NCBI GenBank assembly: GCA_903826405.1
Contig: CAIKEH010000042.1
Coordinates: 124,001-188,000 of the forward strand
Source: an uncultured bacterium
GTDB taxonomy: Bacteria > Bacteroidota > Bacteroidia > Chitinophagales > Chitinophagaceae
Reading direction: 5' to 3'
DNA: 64,000 bases
The position numbers and the translations under genes are program-made. Of this stretch, positions 27,277-36,233 are shown piece after piece. Under the pieces are notes generated by a model that was given only the letters and a program-made list of their open reading frames with translations, was not told the DNA's origin and ran no database searches. Numbering within the stretch: the stretch's first letter is position 1; each line of letters begins with the position of its first letter.

Positions 27277-27307
27277 CATATGCATGGAAAAGGATTCCGT
27301 GCATATG
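27277..27307. repeat. 13-bp inverted repeat directly behind the dcw terminator
   Basis: CATATGCATGGAA (27277-27289) and TTCCGTGCATATG (27295-27307) pair over 13 positions with one T-G pair and a 5-base loop. It begins two bases after the T-tract of the ftsZ terminator. No T-tract follows, so it is either a second structure in read-through RNA or a palindromic protein site upstream of the epimerase gene. Confidence 0.7.
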
Positions 27308-27405
27308 TACGAGGGGATGAACTGAAAAATTGTGCAGATCGCCTGTGTGTTTGTTCCAAAATGACGAACGGCGCCTTATTCCGGGGATGGTAATATCCAA
27401 ATGAT

Positions 27406-27413
27406 TAGATTTG
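27406..27413 (+). promoter_or_regulatory. -7 promoter box at the epimerase start
   Basis: TAGATTTG matches TAnnTTTG and ends eight bases before ATG 27422. An in-frame ATG at 27401 precedes the box and would lie outside the transcript, so the box favours the later start. No good -33 box is seen. Confidence 0.4.
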
Positions 27414-27421
27414 ACTCAATT

Positions 27422-28378
27422 ATGTCATCTGTTCTCATCACCGGAGGTACCGGACTGGTCGGGTCTGCACTCAGTAGACTTTTATTGGCAAACGGCTACG
27501 ACGTCATCATTCTTTCTCGGAATCCGATTGAAACGGCAGGCCGATTCGATGTAGAATCGGAACGACGTGATTTCAGACACAATGGGAAGATCTTCTTTTC
27601 CAAGTGGGATATTGAAAAAAGCAAGATCGATGCTGAAGCCATACGCGTTGCCGACCATGTTATCCACCTTGCGGGTGCAGGTGTTGCTTCCCAAAGATGG
27701 ACCGAAGCAAGAAAGAAGGAGATACGGGACAGCCGTACGCAAAGCAGCCAATTGCTTGTCGATTGCCTCCAGAAGAATCCCAATAAGGTGAAGACCGTTA
27801 TCAGTGCTTCCGCAATAGGTTGGTATGGACCGGACAAAGGCAAGGTGTTCACAGAAGATGATCCTGCCTCGGAAGATTTCCTTGGTCATACTTGTAAACT
27901 CTGGGAAGAAAGCATCGAACCTACAGCTGCTTTGGGCAAACGACTTGTCAAGCTACGTTCTGGGATCGTACTCAGCAATAAAGGAGGGGCCTTGACGAAA
28001 TTCCAAATGCCCATTCGATTGGGTATGGCCACTGTAATGGGCGAAGGTAATCAAGTCATGAGTTGGGTACATATTGATGATGTTTGCCATGCTTTCCTGC
28101 ATGCATTGGAAACTCCACAGGTCAGTGGCGTGTATAACCTTGTCGCTCCTCAATATGTGGACAACCGGACACTCATACTCTCACTTGCCCGACACATGAA
28201 TGGAAAAAAATTCCTGAAAATGCGTGTGCCATCATCTGTACTGTCGACTATTTTGGGTGAGATGAGCATTGAAGTGTTGAAGAGTGCACGCGTAGATGGT
28301 TCCAAACTAACTACGACGGGTTTCCGATATGCTTTCCCAGAACTTGAAGGCGCTCTGACTGACCTTTTAGACAGATGA
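27422..28378 (+). CDS. TIGR01777-family NAD(P)-dependent epimerase-like protein
   Basis: 318 residues from ATG 27422. The N-terminus has the Rossmann loop VLITGGTGLVGSAL, followed by VIHLAGAGVASQRWT, where the family's HLAG appears, and the active-site-like YGPDKG segment with SAIGWYG. LRSGIVLSNKGGAL and MSWVHIDDVC are typical of the TIGR01777 (YfcH, also called SulA-like) branch of extended short-chain dehydrogenases. The substrate of this family is unknown. The gene stands alone behind the dcw terminator; the next gene is convergent, on the minus strand. Confidence 0.88.
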   Translation: MSSVLITGGTGLVGSALSRLLLANGYDVIILSRNPIETAGRFDVESERRDFRHNGKIFFSKWDIEKSKIDAEAIRVADHVIHLAGAGVASQRWTEARKKEIRDSRTQSSQLLVDCLQKNPNKVKTVISASAIGWYGPDKGKVFTEDDPASEDFLGHTCKLWEESIEPTAALGKRLVKLRSGIVLSNKGGALTKFQMPIRLGMATVMGEGNQVMSWVHIDDVCHAFLHALETPQVSGVYNLVAPQYVDNRTLILSLARHMNGKKFLKMRVPSSVLSTILGEMSIEVLKSARVDGSKLTTTGFRYAFPELEGALTDLLDR

Positions 28379-28425
28379 AAATATGTATCGACAAGCGGCG
28401 ATTTTGAATTTCAGTCTCCACCTTA

Positions 28426-29103
28426 TTAAATGATGTCAGACTCCGAGTCTTTAAGTTCGGAGTGATCCTGATGATAAACGTTGGTGAATTCGCCTACTAT
28501 GGCCATTCGACCAACAAAACGAAGCCGATCTAATTTCAATGCTGCAATGTCTGGCAGCTTCACCCTCCGATGCATGGGGTGCATGGTTCCTCCAGGTGCT
28601 CCGGGTAGAACTCCGGGATCATACTGGAAAGGAGGATCCACCCAGGTTCCTCTTGGGTACATGATACCGGGCCTACCTTCCCCTCTGATATCCAATCTTT
28701 CTGGATGAGGTAGCCCCAAGGTATGACCGAATTCATGTGCAGCGGTGGTGGAGCCCGGATATAGATTTTCCAATTTGAAATAACCGGTATTGCTCCCCAG
28801 TCCATCCACGAATGAGATGTTTCCCGAGGCATATTCCTCTATTCGGAAAAAGTTTTTTCTGGCGTTTGTATTGGATACGATTTCCAGGGGTTCGATCTGT
28901 GGGTAGGATCCCTGTTCGGTCCTGAATATGACCTGATGGATGATCCCATCAAGAGCAATGGTTGCCCGAGGTTCATTCCAAAGTTCCTCGATTTCCTGGG
29001 CAATGAGTTTGCTCAATTCAGGGGTAGAGGCGTTGCCATAGGTTATGATACTGGAATGGATGGTCAGTATTTTTTTAAATGGGTCTATCTCTGCTTCTCC
29101 CAC
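28426..29103 (-). CDS. Metzincin-like zinc metalloprotease without signal peptide
   Basis: 225 residues. The zinc motif AAHEFGHTLGLPHPE (about 122-136) fits HExxHxxGxxH of metzincins, and GIMYPRG about 15 residues later gives the Met-turn, so the active site looks intact. The N-terminus (MGEAEIDPFKKILTIHSSI) has no signal peptide, lipobox or membrane segment, so the protein is predicted to stay in the cytoplasm, unlike nearly all metzincins. The start lies one base after the stop of the gene upstream, implying translational coupling, and the set also includes an ABC transporter. Substrate and role are unknown; matrixin-like (M10) is the nearest label. Confidence 0.7.
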   Translation of the reverse strand: MGEAEIDPFKKILTIHSSIITYGNASTPELSKLIAQEIEELWNEPRATIALDGIIHQVIFRTEQGSYPQIEPLEIVSNTNARKNFFRIEEYASGNISFVDGLGSNTGYFKLENLYPGSTTAAHEFGHTLGLPHPERLDIRGEGRPGIMYPRGTWVDPPFQYDPGVLPGAPGGTMHPMHRRVKLPDIAALKLDRLRFVGRMAIVGEFTNVYHQDHSELKDSESDII

Positions 29104-29104
29104 C

Positions 29105-29620
29105 TTACTGGTTTTTGGGTGTTATCCTGGGTTGTTGTATGGTTGGTATGATCAACTTCGGGCTAAGTGGTTTCAGGTTAAATTTTTTCGAAGCGGCTTT
29201 GTAGGCATTAGGCTCAGTAAAGTACCATTGTTTACCTCCATCCAAGCTCACGGCCAGCAAAATTGATGTCACTTCCACTTCAGCGAAGGATGTGGATAGG
29301 AAAATACTTTGCGTAAGGGTCGTCTGCAATTGACCATGGAACGGAATGATTTCCGATGGGTCGCCATAATTTATCCTGTTCACTTTCCCTCCCATGGCTT
29401 CAAACAGTACGAATGCTGAGTCCATACCCTGGCGGATCAGATCGCTACTTCCCGCGATCTTCCTCATTTCAGGATTCAAGAATTTGACAAATGAAGCCTG
29501 ATCGTGGTTCAACAATGCCCGGCCCATGTCGATGGCTTGGGTTTTGATCACCGTTGATATCGGTTGGGCAAGAACCGATAAACTCAACAGAGTAAGTAAT
29601 GTGATCATTGTTCGTCTCAT
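29105..29620 (-). CDS. Secreted protein of unknown function
   Basis: 171 residues with a signal peptide (MRRTMITLLTLLSLSVLAQ, cleavage near residue 19). The mature part has an alpha+beta look: a helix around QAIDMGRALLNHDQASFVKFLNPEMRK followed by strands. The start recalls small NTF2-like or DUF4440-type domains, where a stretch such as LLNHDQASFVKF opens the fold, but I cannot confirm this. It ends one base before the metalloprotease gene and begins one base after the stop of the permease gene, so it belongs to the ABC operon. Possible exported partner of the transporter. Confidence 0.6.
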   Translation of the reverse strand: MRRTMITLLTLLSLSVLAQPISTVIKTQAIDMGRALLNHDQASFVKFLNPEMRKIAGSSDLIRQGMDSAFVLFEAMGGKVNRINYGDPSEIIPFHGQLQTTLTQSIFLSTSFAEVEVTSILLAVSLDGGKQWYFTEPNAYKAASKKFNLKPLSPKLIIPTIQQPRITPKNQ

Positions 29621-29621
29621 A

Positions 29622-30449
29622 TCAAAGGTCCCGTTTGTAAAAGATGTAATAGCTCAATGCCCAGGTTAAGATACAAAGTACAATGGTAAGCCATACATGA
29701 GGCTGGACATTGGCCAGTGCCGCTTTCCAATCCGCCTCATCGATCTTGCCCAGAAAAGCAGGCTTCGGCAATAACAATTTGGATATTTCCATCGGAAGAT
29801 ATTGTCCCCATTCACTGTTCAATTTGAAATGTATCAGTTTTACAGCGATGGTTTCCAGGATGATTCCATAAAAGGTGAAAACACCGAGAGCGATAAAGGA
29901 CTTTCGCACGACGAGTCCGATTAGAAATGCAATCGACAATTGTGAGAAAGTGGATAGTCCGAATAGTCCAATATAATTGGAAAGTGTCCAAAAGGAGACT
30001 TTCATATCATGGGTATTGGCAAATCCGATGAAGAGCACCACCAGGGTGTATATCCCGGTAACCAGCAGAGACATGATGATGACGTCAACCAGTTTGCCGG
30101 TCATGAACGCCCCCTTTGTCCACCCGTCTATGATGTTCTGGCGGTGGGTCTTGTATGTGTACTCATTAGTGATGACCATGATCACCACAATAGCGGGGAT
30201 GAATATAAATAGTGAGGAAAAGAAAGCTATTGTCCTCCAAGCTTCCGGAAAGGCGAACGGATTGCCGATGAGCATTTGGATAATCTTTCCCGTCTGACTT
30301 TGTTTTTCTACAATGGTCTTGTAAATATTCAGGAACATGTAATTTATACCGGGGTAGGTGAGTGCTGTGATGCCGATTGTCCACCAGAATGCAGGATAGT
30401 TGCGCATCTTGAGCCATTCTGTGCGTATGATCCCGAATAGATTTTTCAT
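29622..30449 (-). CDS. ABC-2 type transporter permease
   Basis: 275 residues with six hydrophobic helices, in the pattern of ABC-2 permeases such as the gliding/antibiotic/self-immunity transporters. After a short tail (MKNLFGIIRTEWLKMRNYPAFW) follow TM1 and the conserved long loop YKTHRQNIIDGWTKGAFMTGK that links TM2 and TM3. The start overlaps the ATPase gene by four bases (ATGA), which pairs the two as one exporter. Substrate unknown. Confidence 0.85.
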   Translation of the reverse strand: MKNLFGIIRTEWLKMRNYPAFWWTIGITALTYPGINYMFLNIYKTIVEKQSQTGKIIQMLIGNPFAFPEAWRTIAFFSSLFIFIPAIVVIMVITNEYTYKTHRQNIIDGWTKGAFMTGKLVDVIIMSLLVTGIYTLVVLFIGFANTHDMKVSFWTLSNYIGLFGLSTFSQLSIAFLIGLVVRKSFIALGVFTFYGIILETIAVKLIHFKLNSEWGQYLPMEISKLLLPKPAFLGKIDEADWKAALANVQPHVWLTIVLCILTWALSYYIFYKRDL

Positions 30450-31345
30450 GAGTTTCCATTTCCGGTGAGTTCGAAGAATCGGGTCTCAAGTCTCTTTTTC
30501 TTCAGAATCAGATGGTTAATAATGACGCCCTTCGACTGACAATGTCTGTTGATCTCTGAAGGGTTGGCCATTCCTTTTGCAAATGTGGCATGCCAGTATT
30601 GACCTTCAGGCTTCAGGATTTTGATTCCGGAATATTCCTTTAGTGTATTTCCCAACAAGTCATGGTCGGAGGCACCGATCTCCAAAAGGTCATCGTCACT
30701 AAGTACTTCAGCTGTGGTTCCTGCGCTCACTACCAGACCCTTATTCAGTATGACCACATGAGAGCATACTTTCTCTACCTCGTCGAGCAGATGGCTTGCC
30801 ATGATCACTGTATTGCCCATACGGTGCAGGTCCAGGATCAGTTCACGGATCTCGGCTATACCAACAGGGTCGAGTCCATTTGTAGGCTCATCCAATACCA
30901 ACACGCTAGGTTCTCCAAGCAATGACGCTGCAATCGCCAGTCTTTGTTTCATGCCCAGGCTATAGGTGCTGAACCGGCTGTTCTTTCGCTCCAGCAGACT
31001 CACTTTTCCCAATACCCTGTTGATGTCGGCCAAAGTTCCCCGGCCACTGATGCTTTGTGTGACCATCAGGTTCTTTTCACCGGAAAGGTAATGGTAGAAG
31101 TTGGGGGTCTCCAGCAGTGATCCGATCTTTTTACGTTGTTCAGCCGAACCCGGATGCCCGAACCAATGGTATCCGCCCCCATCTGCATGTAACACGTCAA
31201 GTATGATGCTGAGCAGTGTGGTCTTACCACTTCCGTTGGGTCCAAGCACACCAAAGATTGCGCCCTTTGGAACCTCAAAGGAGATTCCCTGTAGAGCCCG
31301 TACACGGCCAAAATTCTTAGTTAATTGATGCACGGATAGCACCAT
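30446..31345 (-). CDS. ABC transporter ATP-binding protein
   Basis: 299 residues with all nucleotide-binding motifs: Walker A GPNGSGKTTLL (about 37-47), Q-loop SLLETPNFY, signature TYSLGMKQRLAIAASLL, Walker B VLVLDEPTNGLDP and H-loop ASH. A C-terminal extension of about 80 residues resembles that of ABC-2 drug and bacteriocin exporters. The frame is open upstream to 31471, but MVLSVHQLTKNFG at 31345 is the normal beginning and a promoter-like box lies at 31360-31367. It heads a four-gene operon with the permease, a secreted protein and the metzincin-like gene. Confidence 0.9.
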   Translation of the reverse strand: MVLSVHQLTKNFGRVRALQGISFEVPKGAIFGVLGPNGSGKTTLLSIILDVLHADGGGYHWFGHPGSAEQRKKIGSLLETPNFYHYLSGEKNLMVTQSISGRGTLADINRVLGKVSLLERKNSRFSTYSLGMKQRLAIAASLLGEPSVLVLDEPTNGLDPVGIAEIRELILDLHRMGNTVIMASHLLDEVEKVCSHVVILNKGLVVSAGTTAEVLSDDDLLEIGASDHDLLGNTLKEYSGIKILKPEGQYWHATFAKGMANPSEINRHCQSKGVIINHLILKKKRLETRFFELTGNGNS

Positions 31346-31359
31346 ATTCGAAGTTTGAC

Positions 31360-31388
31360 TAAATGTACAGTAAAACTGATGTCGAAAA
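31360..31388 (-). promoter_or_regulatory. Candidate promoter of the ABC operon
   Basis: On the minus strand TTTT (31385-31388), a 17-base spacer and TACATTTA (31360-31367, one mismatch to TAnnTTTG) precede the ATPase start by 14 bases. This is a modest match. Confidence 0.3.
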
Positions 31389-31516
31389 GTGATGATAAAT
31401 ATGGATGGGTTGAAAACAGGGTGGCATCGATTCCGTAATGATGACCGGGACCACAAATATGCAATTCTCAAGGTTCGAATTATCCTTTTCAGTATACTTT
31501 CGATGATTTCAAGGCG

Positions 31517-31909
31517 TCATACCATCTTACCTTCTATTTGTTTCAGGATCTCGACCGTGAGGGGCTTACTGTAAAATCCAAGCACTTGAGGGAATTGACT
31601 GGCTTTGGACTGGTCTCTTTCATCAAGCGATGAAGTGAGCATGTATATGGGTATCCCCCTGAGTTTTTCAAAAGGTAATTGGTGGAACGCTTCCAAAAAT
31701 TCAAACCCATCCAGAAAGGGCATCCGAACATCCACAAAGATCAGGTCGGGAATATCTGAAGCATACTGAAGTTCATGTTCAAGGTATTGGAGGGCGTCCT
31801 GAGCTTCAGTGAAAATGTGCATGGAGGCATCAGGATAGGTATTCTCAATGACCTTGCTGTTGAGTAGATTGAAAATATCATCATCATCGATCAGAAGGAA
31901 TTTTTTCAT
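31517..31909 (-). CDS. Single-domain response regulator receiver
   Basis: 130 residues forming one CheY-like receiver and nothing else: acidic pocket LLIDDDDIFN (about 5-14), phosphorylation site FVDVRMPFLDG (Asp near 58), the conserved Thr in MLTSS and Lys in YSKPL. With no output domain it probably works in a phosphorelay or by binding a target protein. The longer open frame to 31993 includes an unlikely N-terminus; MKKFLLID at 31909 is the usual beginning. No kinase is adjacent. Confidence 0.85.
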   Translation of the reverse strand: MKKFLLIDDDDIFNLLNSKVIENTYPDASMHIFTEAQDALQYLEHELQYASDIPDLIFVDVRMPFLDGFEFLEAFHQLPFEKLRGIPIYMLTSSLDERDQSKASQFPQVLGFYSKPLTVEILKQIEGKMV

Positions 31910-32013
31910 TTGGGGGTTATTGATAGGGAAACGGTTTTCGTGGATGCTTGATTTTTCATTCCAGTGACTGAAATACAGGTTTTTAATGAGCATGGCTGGG
32001 AACTCCAGTATGT

Positions 32014-35000
32014 TCAGTTCTGGATCATTAATTTTCCTCGGTATGCCGTTGTCGATGTCCTGATCTCGAGGATATAGATGCCATTCGGAAGCGAAAGTAT
32101 GGGCACATCCGTTATGCCAGAATTCCCTTTGACTGAGGACACCATCCGGCCACTGATATCATACATATTGATGTAAACGATGGATTCGGTACCCTGCGCG
32201 ACATGCACGACCGACCTGGCCGGGTTGGGGAAAAGCAAAGGCGCTGTGCCGGTGCCCATTCTGACGAAAACCGGGGCTGAATACTTGATGGCTCCATTGC
32301 TGTTTAGAATGCGCAGGCGGTAGTAATTGAAATTCGGTAATGGTGTCTTGTCCACATCGTTATAGGTCTGAGTATATCTGCCATTGTTGACGGCCGGCTT
32401 TTCCGAGATCTGACTATAGTGAATATTGTCTGCACTTCTTTCCAGAACGAAGTTCACAATGCCTTTTTCAAGTGTTGTGACCCATTGCAGGTTGACAGTC
32501 TGATCAAGTCCCAATTGTGCTGTGAAGCTCAATAGTTCGACCTCCAGTATACCTGAGAAGGAAAAATTGTCGACCGTAGCAACGGAAATCTGATCGATGA
32601 CATGGCTGGTCAGTGCGAGTCCTGCATAGACGGGTATGTCGATGCCGAATCCGGCATCGACGGGGTTACCGACCGAGAACCAGGACTTCCCGTCAGTTGA
32701 GGCGTATGCGGTGTAGATGGATCCTTTCTTGACGAGTTTCAACCAATAAGGCGCAGTGATTCCCGGGCCAGAGTTTACATTATCGGAATATCCATCAGTA
32801 TTGTTACGGTTCTGAAAAGCGACACCGTTGCCGCTGGTCAGCGCGATGAAAGCGTGTCTGGAACCCGGAGACAAACTTTCCCGGATCATGATGCCGCACT
32901 TATTCCACGGGTTGATCTGGTCCATCGATGTGACACGTGCAATGAACTCGCCATCGCCAACCAGTGTTTTGTAAGCAAATCGGAATCCATCTTCTGTATC
33001 CCAGATATCTGCTCCTGCTCCTTTGAGTTCGAATACACCTGCATTAAAGCAGGCCGACCCCGATGCGTCGACGTCACCGATGTCCAAGGTCGTCCAACGT
33101 GTGGGCAGCGGTCCACAATTACTATTGCAGGGGATAGTGGAGAAGGAAGAAAACGACATGATGCTACTGTCGGTGGTACTGCAAAGTGTCTGCACCTCAA
33201 AAAGATAATCCGAAGCGCAGGATAATCCGGTAAGGGTATATGATGTGCCATCTGTGTTGACGGTATTCCAGGTTGAAGCTGAAACCGTCTTATAAAATAT
33301 CCTGAAATGCTTTCCCCCGTTCGCATTCCATTGGATGTTCGCGGTATTTTCATAGATGGTGTTGGCTTCCAAGCCATCGGGCTCGGCACAGCTATTGGCA
33401 TTGGGTCTGCCAAAAAGCTCAAATTCATTCAAGGAATAGCCTGCTGTGCCGTTCCGTGAATAGCCGGTCCAACGAACGAACCTGCCGGTTCCCTTGATAG
33501 GAAGCAGTATCTCACTATCACTATTCGCTGAGATCGCAATGACGGATCTCCAGTTTAGACTATCTTCAGAAACGTCGATACTGAAATCCTTTGCTGGTAC
33601 GTTTGACCATTTCAATCCCACCTTGCACAAGTCATAACGGGAGCCCAGACTAATAACGAAAGATTGGGGATCGGAGGTGGCACTTGTCCAAGCAGTAGAT
33701 GGATCCCCATCAACCGCAAAAGATTCAGCGGTCAATGAGGAAGTGGCTTTAATGGTTTTGTTGAGTGCGATGTTGATCCCAATACAGGTGTCTTTCTGTG
33801 AGCCATTCAGACCATATATGACCAAGTTGTTGGAGAAAGTTGCCAGATACACTTTTCCGTTTGCTATCGTGGGGCAATTGAATTTGGCATAATTTCCTGG
33901 TTGGTCAGTCGAGACCATGGAGGAGTTCCATATTTCCTTGGTTACGTCGTTGGCATAGAAGGCGCGGAGTATGCCGGGCCTGACGGATTGATTGGCATCT
34001 CCATTGGCAGCATGGCTTGCCCAGAGAATCGCCGTGGAATCCGCTGAGCCGTTCGAGGATACGGCCAGAAAAGCCCCATTGTTACCGATAGGCCCCTGGG
34101 ATCCGCTGCTGATGACGTTACCCAGGTCAAACAAAGATGTTGTTCTGTCATAGGGGAGGGCTTTTAAAAGCGCGTTTTCAGACCATGTGTATACGAACTC
34201 TTTTTGTTCACCCTGATAGTAGGCGAATGACGAACGCAGATGTGCATTCGTGCCCAGATCGATGGTTTGTAAAACATTGTTGAAGGTAGGGTTGAAGCCG
34301 CCCATATTATCCCTGTCCAAAAGATAGATCCTTCCATCTTTGCAGGCAGTCATGACACGGTTGGTGCCGGGGATCAACAACATTTCCGTGACGCCGAAAT
34401 CAAGATCTGCTGCCTCGAGGTCGGAAATGTTTTTTGGGGTGAAGAAGCTGTTCACGGTGAGGCCACCATTGTTGTTGGGGGTAAGTTTCAGTGCACTTTC
34501 AGACCTATTGATGGGGTCGGATGGGTTGTTGTTGAATCCGACTGAGCCATTACCCACGGCAGCATAAATACTTCCGTTCTCATCGGCGGAAGGACCGCCA
34601 CCACTCATCCAAATACCACCATTATATCCGTTAGGTGTAGTGTTATAGACATATTGTTGCTGAAGGCTGGTCTTGTCATATCCCATGATCCAGCCATGAT
34701 AAGGTCCCCAATCGCAATGTGATGCCCAGGTGATGAATACACTGTTGTTGAGCAGTAGCAGGCCAGGTCTTTGGTTCTGCTTTTGGGGATCGAAATTGAC
34801 CATTCCACCTACATTCCCATCGCCGTTCCCCGGAACGGCTGCGGTTATGAGTTTTGGACTGTTGGGTTGTTCCGCCCCGGTGCGGATGTCCAATGCATGC
34901 AAGTATTGTGAATAGGAATTATTCGAAGTATTCAAGGATCTGGCCACTAAGTAGATCGTGTTTGAATTGGGATCTATTACCGGTGTGCCTACGATTCCCA

Positions 35001-35448
35001 TATTTCCTGAGAAATCACGATATCCGCCGCCGCAAGAACTGGTCATATCCGTGTTCTTCACGGCTCTTGAGGCTGCAGCGGTCAAATTGGTTTTCCAATA
35101 AGGAAGCCCGTCGCTGGCAGAGTCCGCATCGAATGCGTAGACCGTATTGTTCACCGTTGCCACGATCACCAAATTTCTTTGGCCAATACCGGAGATATTT
35201 ATGGAAGATATCACGAGCGGTTGCGCATAGATCTGATCATCCACGTTGAAAGAGAATAATTTTCCGAAGGAACCAGGCTTTACGTTTCTGGTATTCAGTT
35301 GGGTCTCTTGGTTGTTCCACCCTGTTCTTTTGATGTCATTATGCTGGGTAAGTACGCTTGTTTGAGCATCAAGCTGCATCTGAAACAAGATGAAGCAGGA
35401 GGCGAGGAACTTGCTACATCCGAAAGAGGAGATGTTCAGTTTCTTCAT
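32014..35448 (-). CDS. Large secreted beta-propeller protein with T9SS sorting tail
   Basis: 1144 residues from ATG 35448 (MKKLNISSFGCSKF, signal peptide ending LDAQ). Regions in order: a beta-propeller of PQQ/quinoprotein type (about 40-550, repeated Y/FxLDR-like strands such as IYLLDRDN, VYAFDAD); an F5/8 type C discoidin-like domain (about 560-680, NIALNKTIKATSSLT, DGDPSTAWTS, FVRWTGYS); a fibronectin type III unit (about 690-775, SCASDYLFEVQTLC); a laminin/DUF1349-like lectin fold (about 780-965, WNKCGIMIRESL); another beta unit (about 975-1065); and a type A T9SS tail (about 1075-1144, LLFPNPARSVVHV, IYILEIRTS). It is exported across the outer membrane. The discoidin and lectin-like folds suggest carbohydrate binding. 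Its ligand is unknown. Confidence 0.85.
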   Translation of the reverse strand: MKKLNISSFGCSKFLASCFILFQMQLDAQTSVLTQHNDIKRTGWNNQETQLNTRNVKPGSFGKLFSFNVDDQIYAQPLVISSINISGIGQRNLVIVATVNNTVYAFDADSASDGLPYWKTNLTAAASRAVKNTDMTSSCGGGYRDFSGNMGIVGTPVIDPNSNTIYLVARSLNTSNNSYSQYLHALDIRTGAEQPNSPKLITAAVPGNGDGNVGGMVNFDPQKQNQRPGLLLLNNSVFITWASHCDWGPYHGWIMGYDKTSLQQQYVYNTTPNGYNGGIWMSGGGPSADENGSIYAAVGNGSVGFNNNPSDPINRSESALKLTPNNNGGLTVNSFFTPKNISDLEAADLDFGVTEMLLIPGTNRVMTACKDGRIYLLDRDNMGGFNPTFNNVLQTIDLGTNAHLRSSFAYYQGEQKEFVYTWSENALLKALPYDRTTSLFDLGNVISSGSQGPIGNNGAFLAVSSNGSADSTAILWASHAANGDANQSVRPGILRAFYANDVTKEIWNSSMVSTDQPGNYAKFNCPTIANGKVYLATFSNNLVIYGLNGSQKDTCIGINIALNKTIKATSSLTAESFAVDGDPSTAWTSATSDPQSFVISLGSRYDLCKVGLKWSNVPAKDFSIDVSEDSLNWRSVIAISANSDSEILLPIKGTGRFVRWTGYSRNGTAGYSLNEFELFGRPNANSCAEPDGLEANTIYENTANIQWNANGGKHFRIFYKTVSASTWNTVNTDGTSYTLTGLSCASDYLFEVQTLCSTTDSSIMSFSSFSTIPCNSNCGPLPTRWTTLDIGDVDASGSACFNAGVFELKGAGADIWDTEDGFRFAYKTLVGDGEFIARVTSMDQINPWNKCGIMIRESLSPGSRHAFIALTSGNGVAFQNRNNTDGYSDNVNSGPGITAPYWLKLVKKGSIYTAYASTDGKSWFSVGNPVDAGFGIDIPVYAGLALTSHVIDQISVATVDNFSFSGILEVELLSFTAQLGLDQTVNLQWVTTLEKGIVNFVLERSADNIHYSQISEKPAVNNGRYTQTYNDVDKTPLPNFNYYRLRILNSNGAIKYSAPVFVRMGTGTAPLLFPNPARSVVHVAQGTESIVYINMYDISGRMVSSVKGNSGITDVPILSLPNGIYILEIRTSTTAYRGKLMIQN

Positions 35449-35650
35449 CGAGAATGTTGAGGGTATTCCTTTGACAAAATAGGTACGGAAATTAATCAAT
35501 ATTCATGATTTCGCCATCATTTGTTTGATTATTTCAATGAAGTATATGTTGCCTTTTGGACATTTCACCAGATCCGTGCGTTGGTATAGAAGCATCTTCG
35601 TATTGAAAATAAAGCAAGATGATCTTTCAGAAAGGGAATAGGCAGGTGGA

Positions 35651-36196
35651 TCATTTGAACGTCAGGGCCATATCTATATTGGTGCCAGCGTATTCGAAAG
35701 TGCCCAATTCCATGAAGCCCAGTTTTTTGTAAAATATCAAGGCTCGTTGATTCGAAATCTGTACACCTCCCCAAAGGACCATTCGTTCGTAGCCTTCTTT
35801 TTTCAGGTTGGTCAGGACATGCTCGAATAATGATCTGCCAATTCCTTTCCCTTGCCATATATCTGATACTGATGGAGCAAACGTACAATCGGTAGCATCC
35901 CTCAATTCCCAGCCATAACCCTGCAGTCGATCACGTTCATGATCCAGGTAGCCCGTTTTCACGATAGCATAGGCGATCGGAAAATTTCTTGCAAAATTTT
36001 CTGCAATAAAGCCCTTGAAGGGGCCATTAGGGTTATGGATATGTCGCAAGGAGTTCAGATCGTATCCATGTGGCCCGAAACGGTTTTTAGACTCGGTGCT
36101 CAGAGCTTTAAGGTAGGCTTCCAAGTTTTCGAGGTCATCTATGATCAATGGCCGGTAATGTATTGATTCATTGGGGACATGATTCATACTATTCAC
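35651..36196 (-). CDS. GNAT-family N-acetyltransferase
   Basis: 181 residues with the GNAT fold. The acetyl-CoA loop is in DIWQGKGIGRSLFEHV (Q/RxxGxG/A, about 117-132), preceded by the strand DCTFAPSVSD and followed by QRALIFYKKLGFMELG, the motif B region. GNAT enzymes move an acetyl group from CoA to an amine of a small molecule, peptide or protein. The acceptor cannot be read from this sequence. The gene sits alone, 37 bases after the stop side of the fadN-like gene, so it may be co-transcribed with it. Confidence 0.85.
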   Translation of the reverse strand: MNSMNHVPNESIHYRPLIIDDLENLEAYLKALSTESKNRFGPHGYDLNSLRHIHNPNGPFKGFIAENFARNFPIAYAIVKTGYLDHERDRLQGYGWELRDATDCTFAPSVSDIWQGKGIGRSLFEHVLTNLKKEGYERMVLWGGVQISNQRALIFYKKLGFMELGTFEYAGTNIDMALTFK

Positions 36197-36233
36197 GATT
36201 TCCGTATGATAGATGAAAAGGCAAATGGAGATA

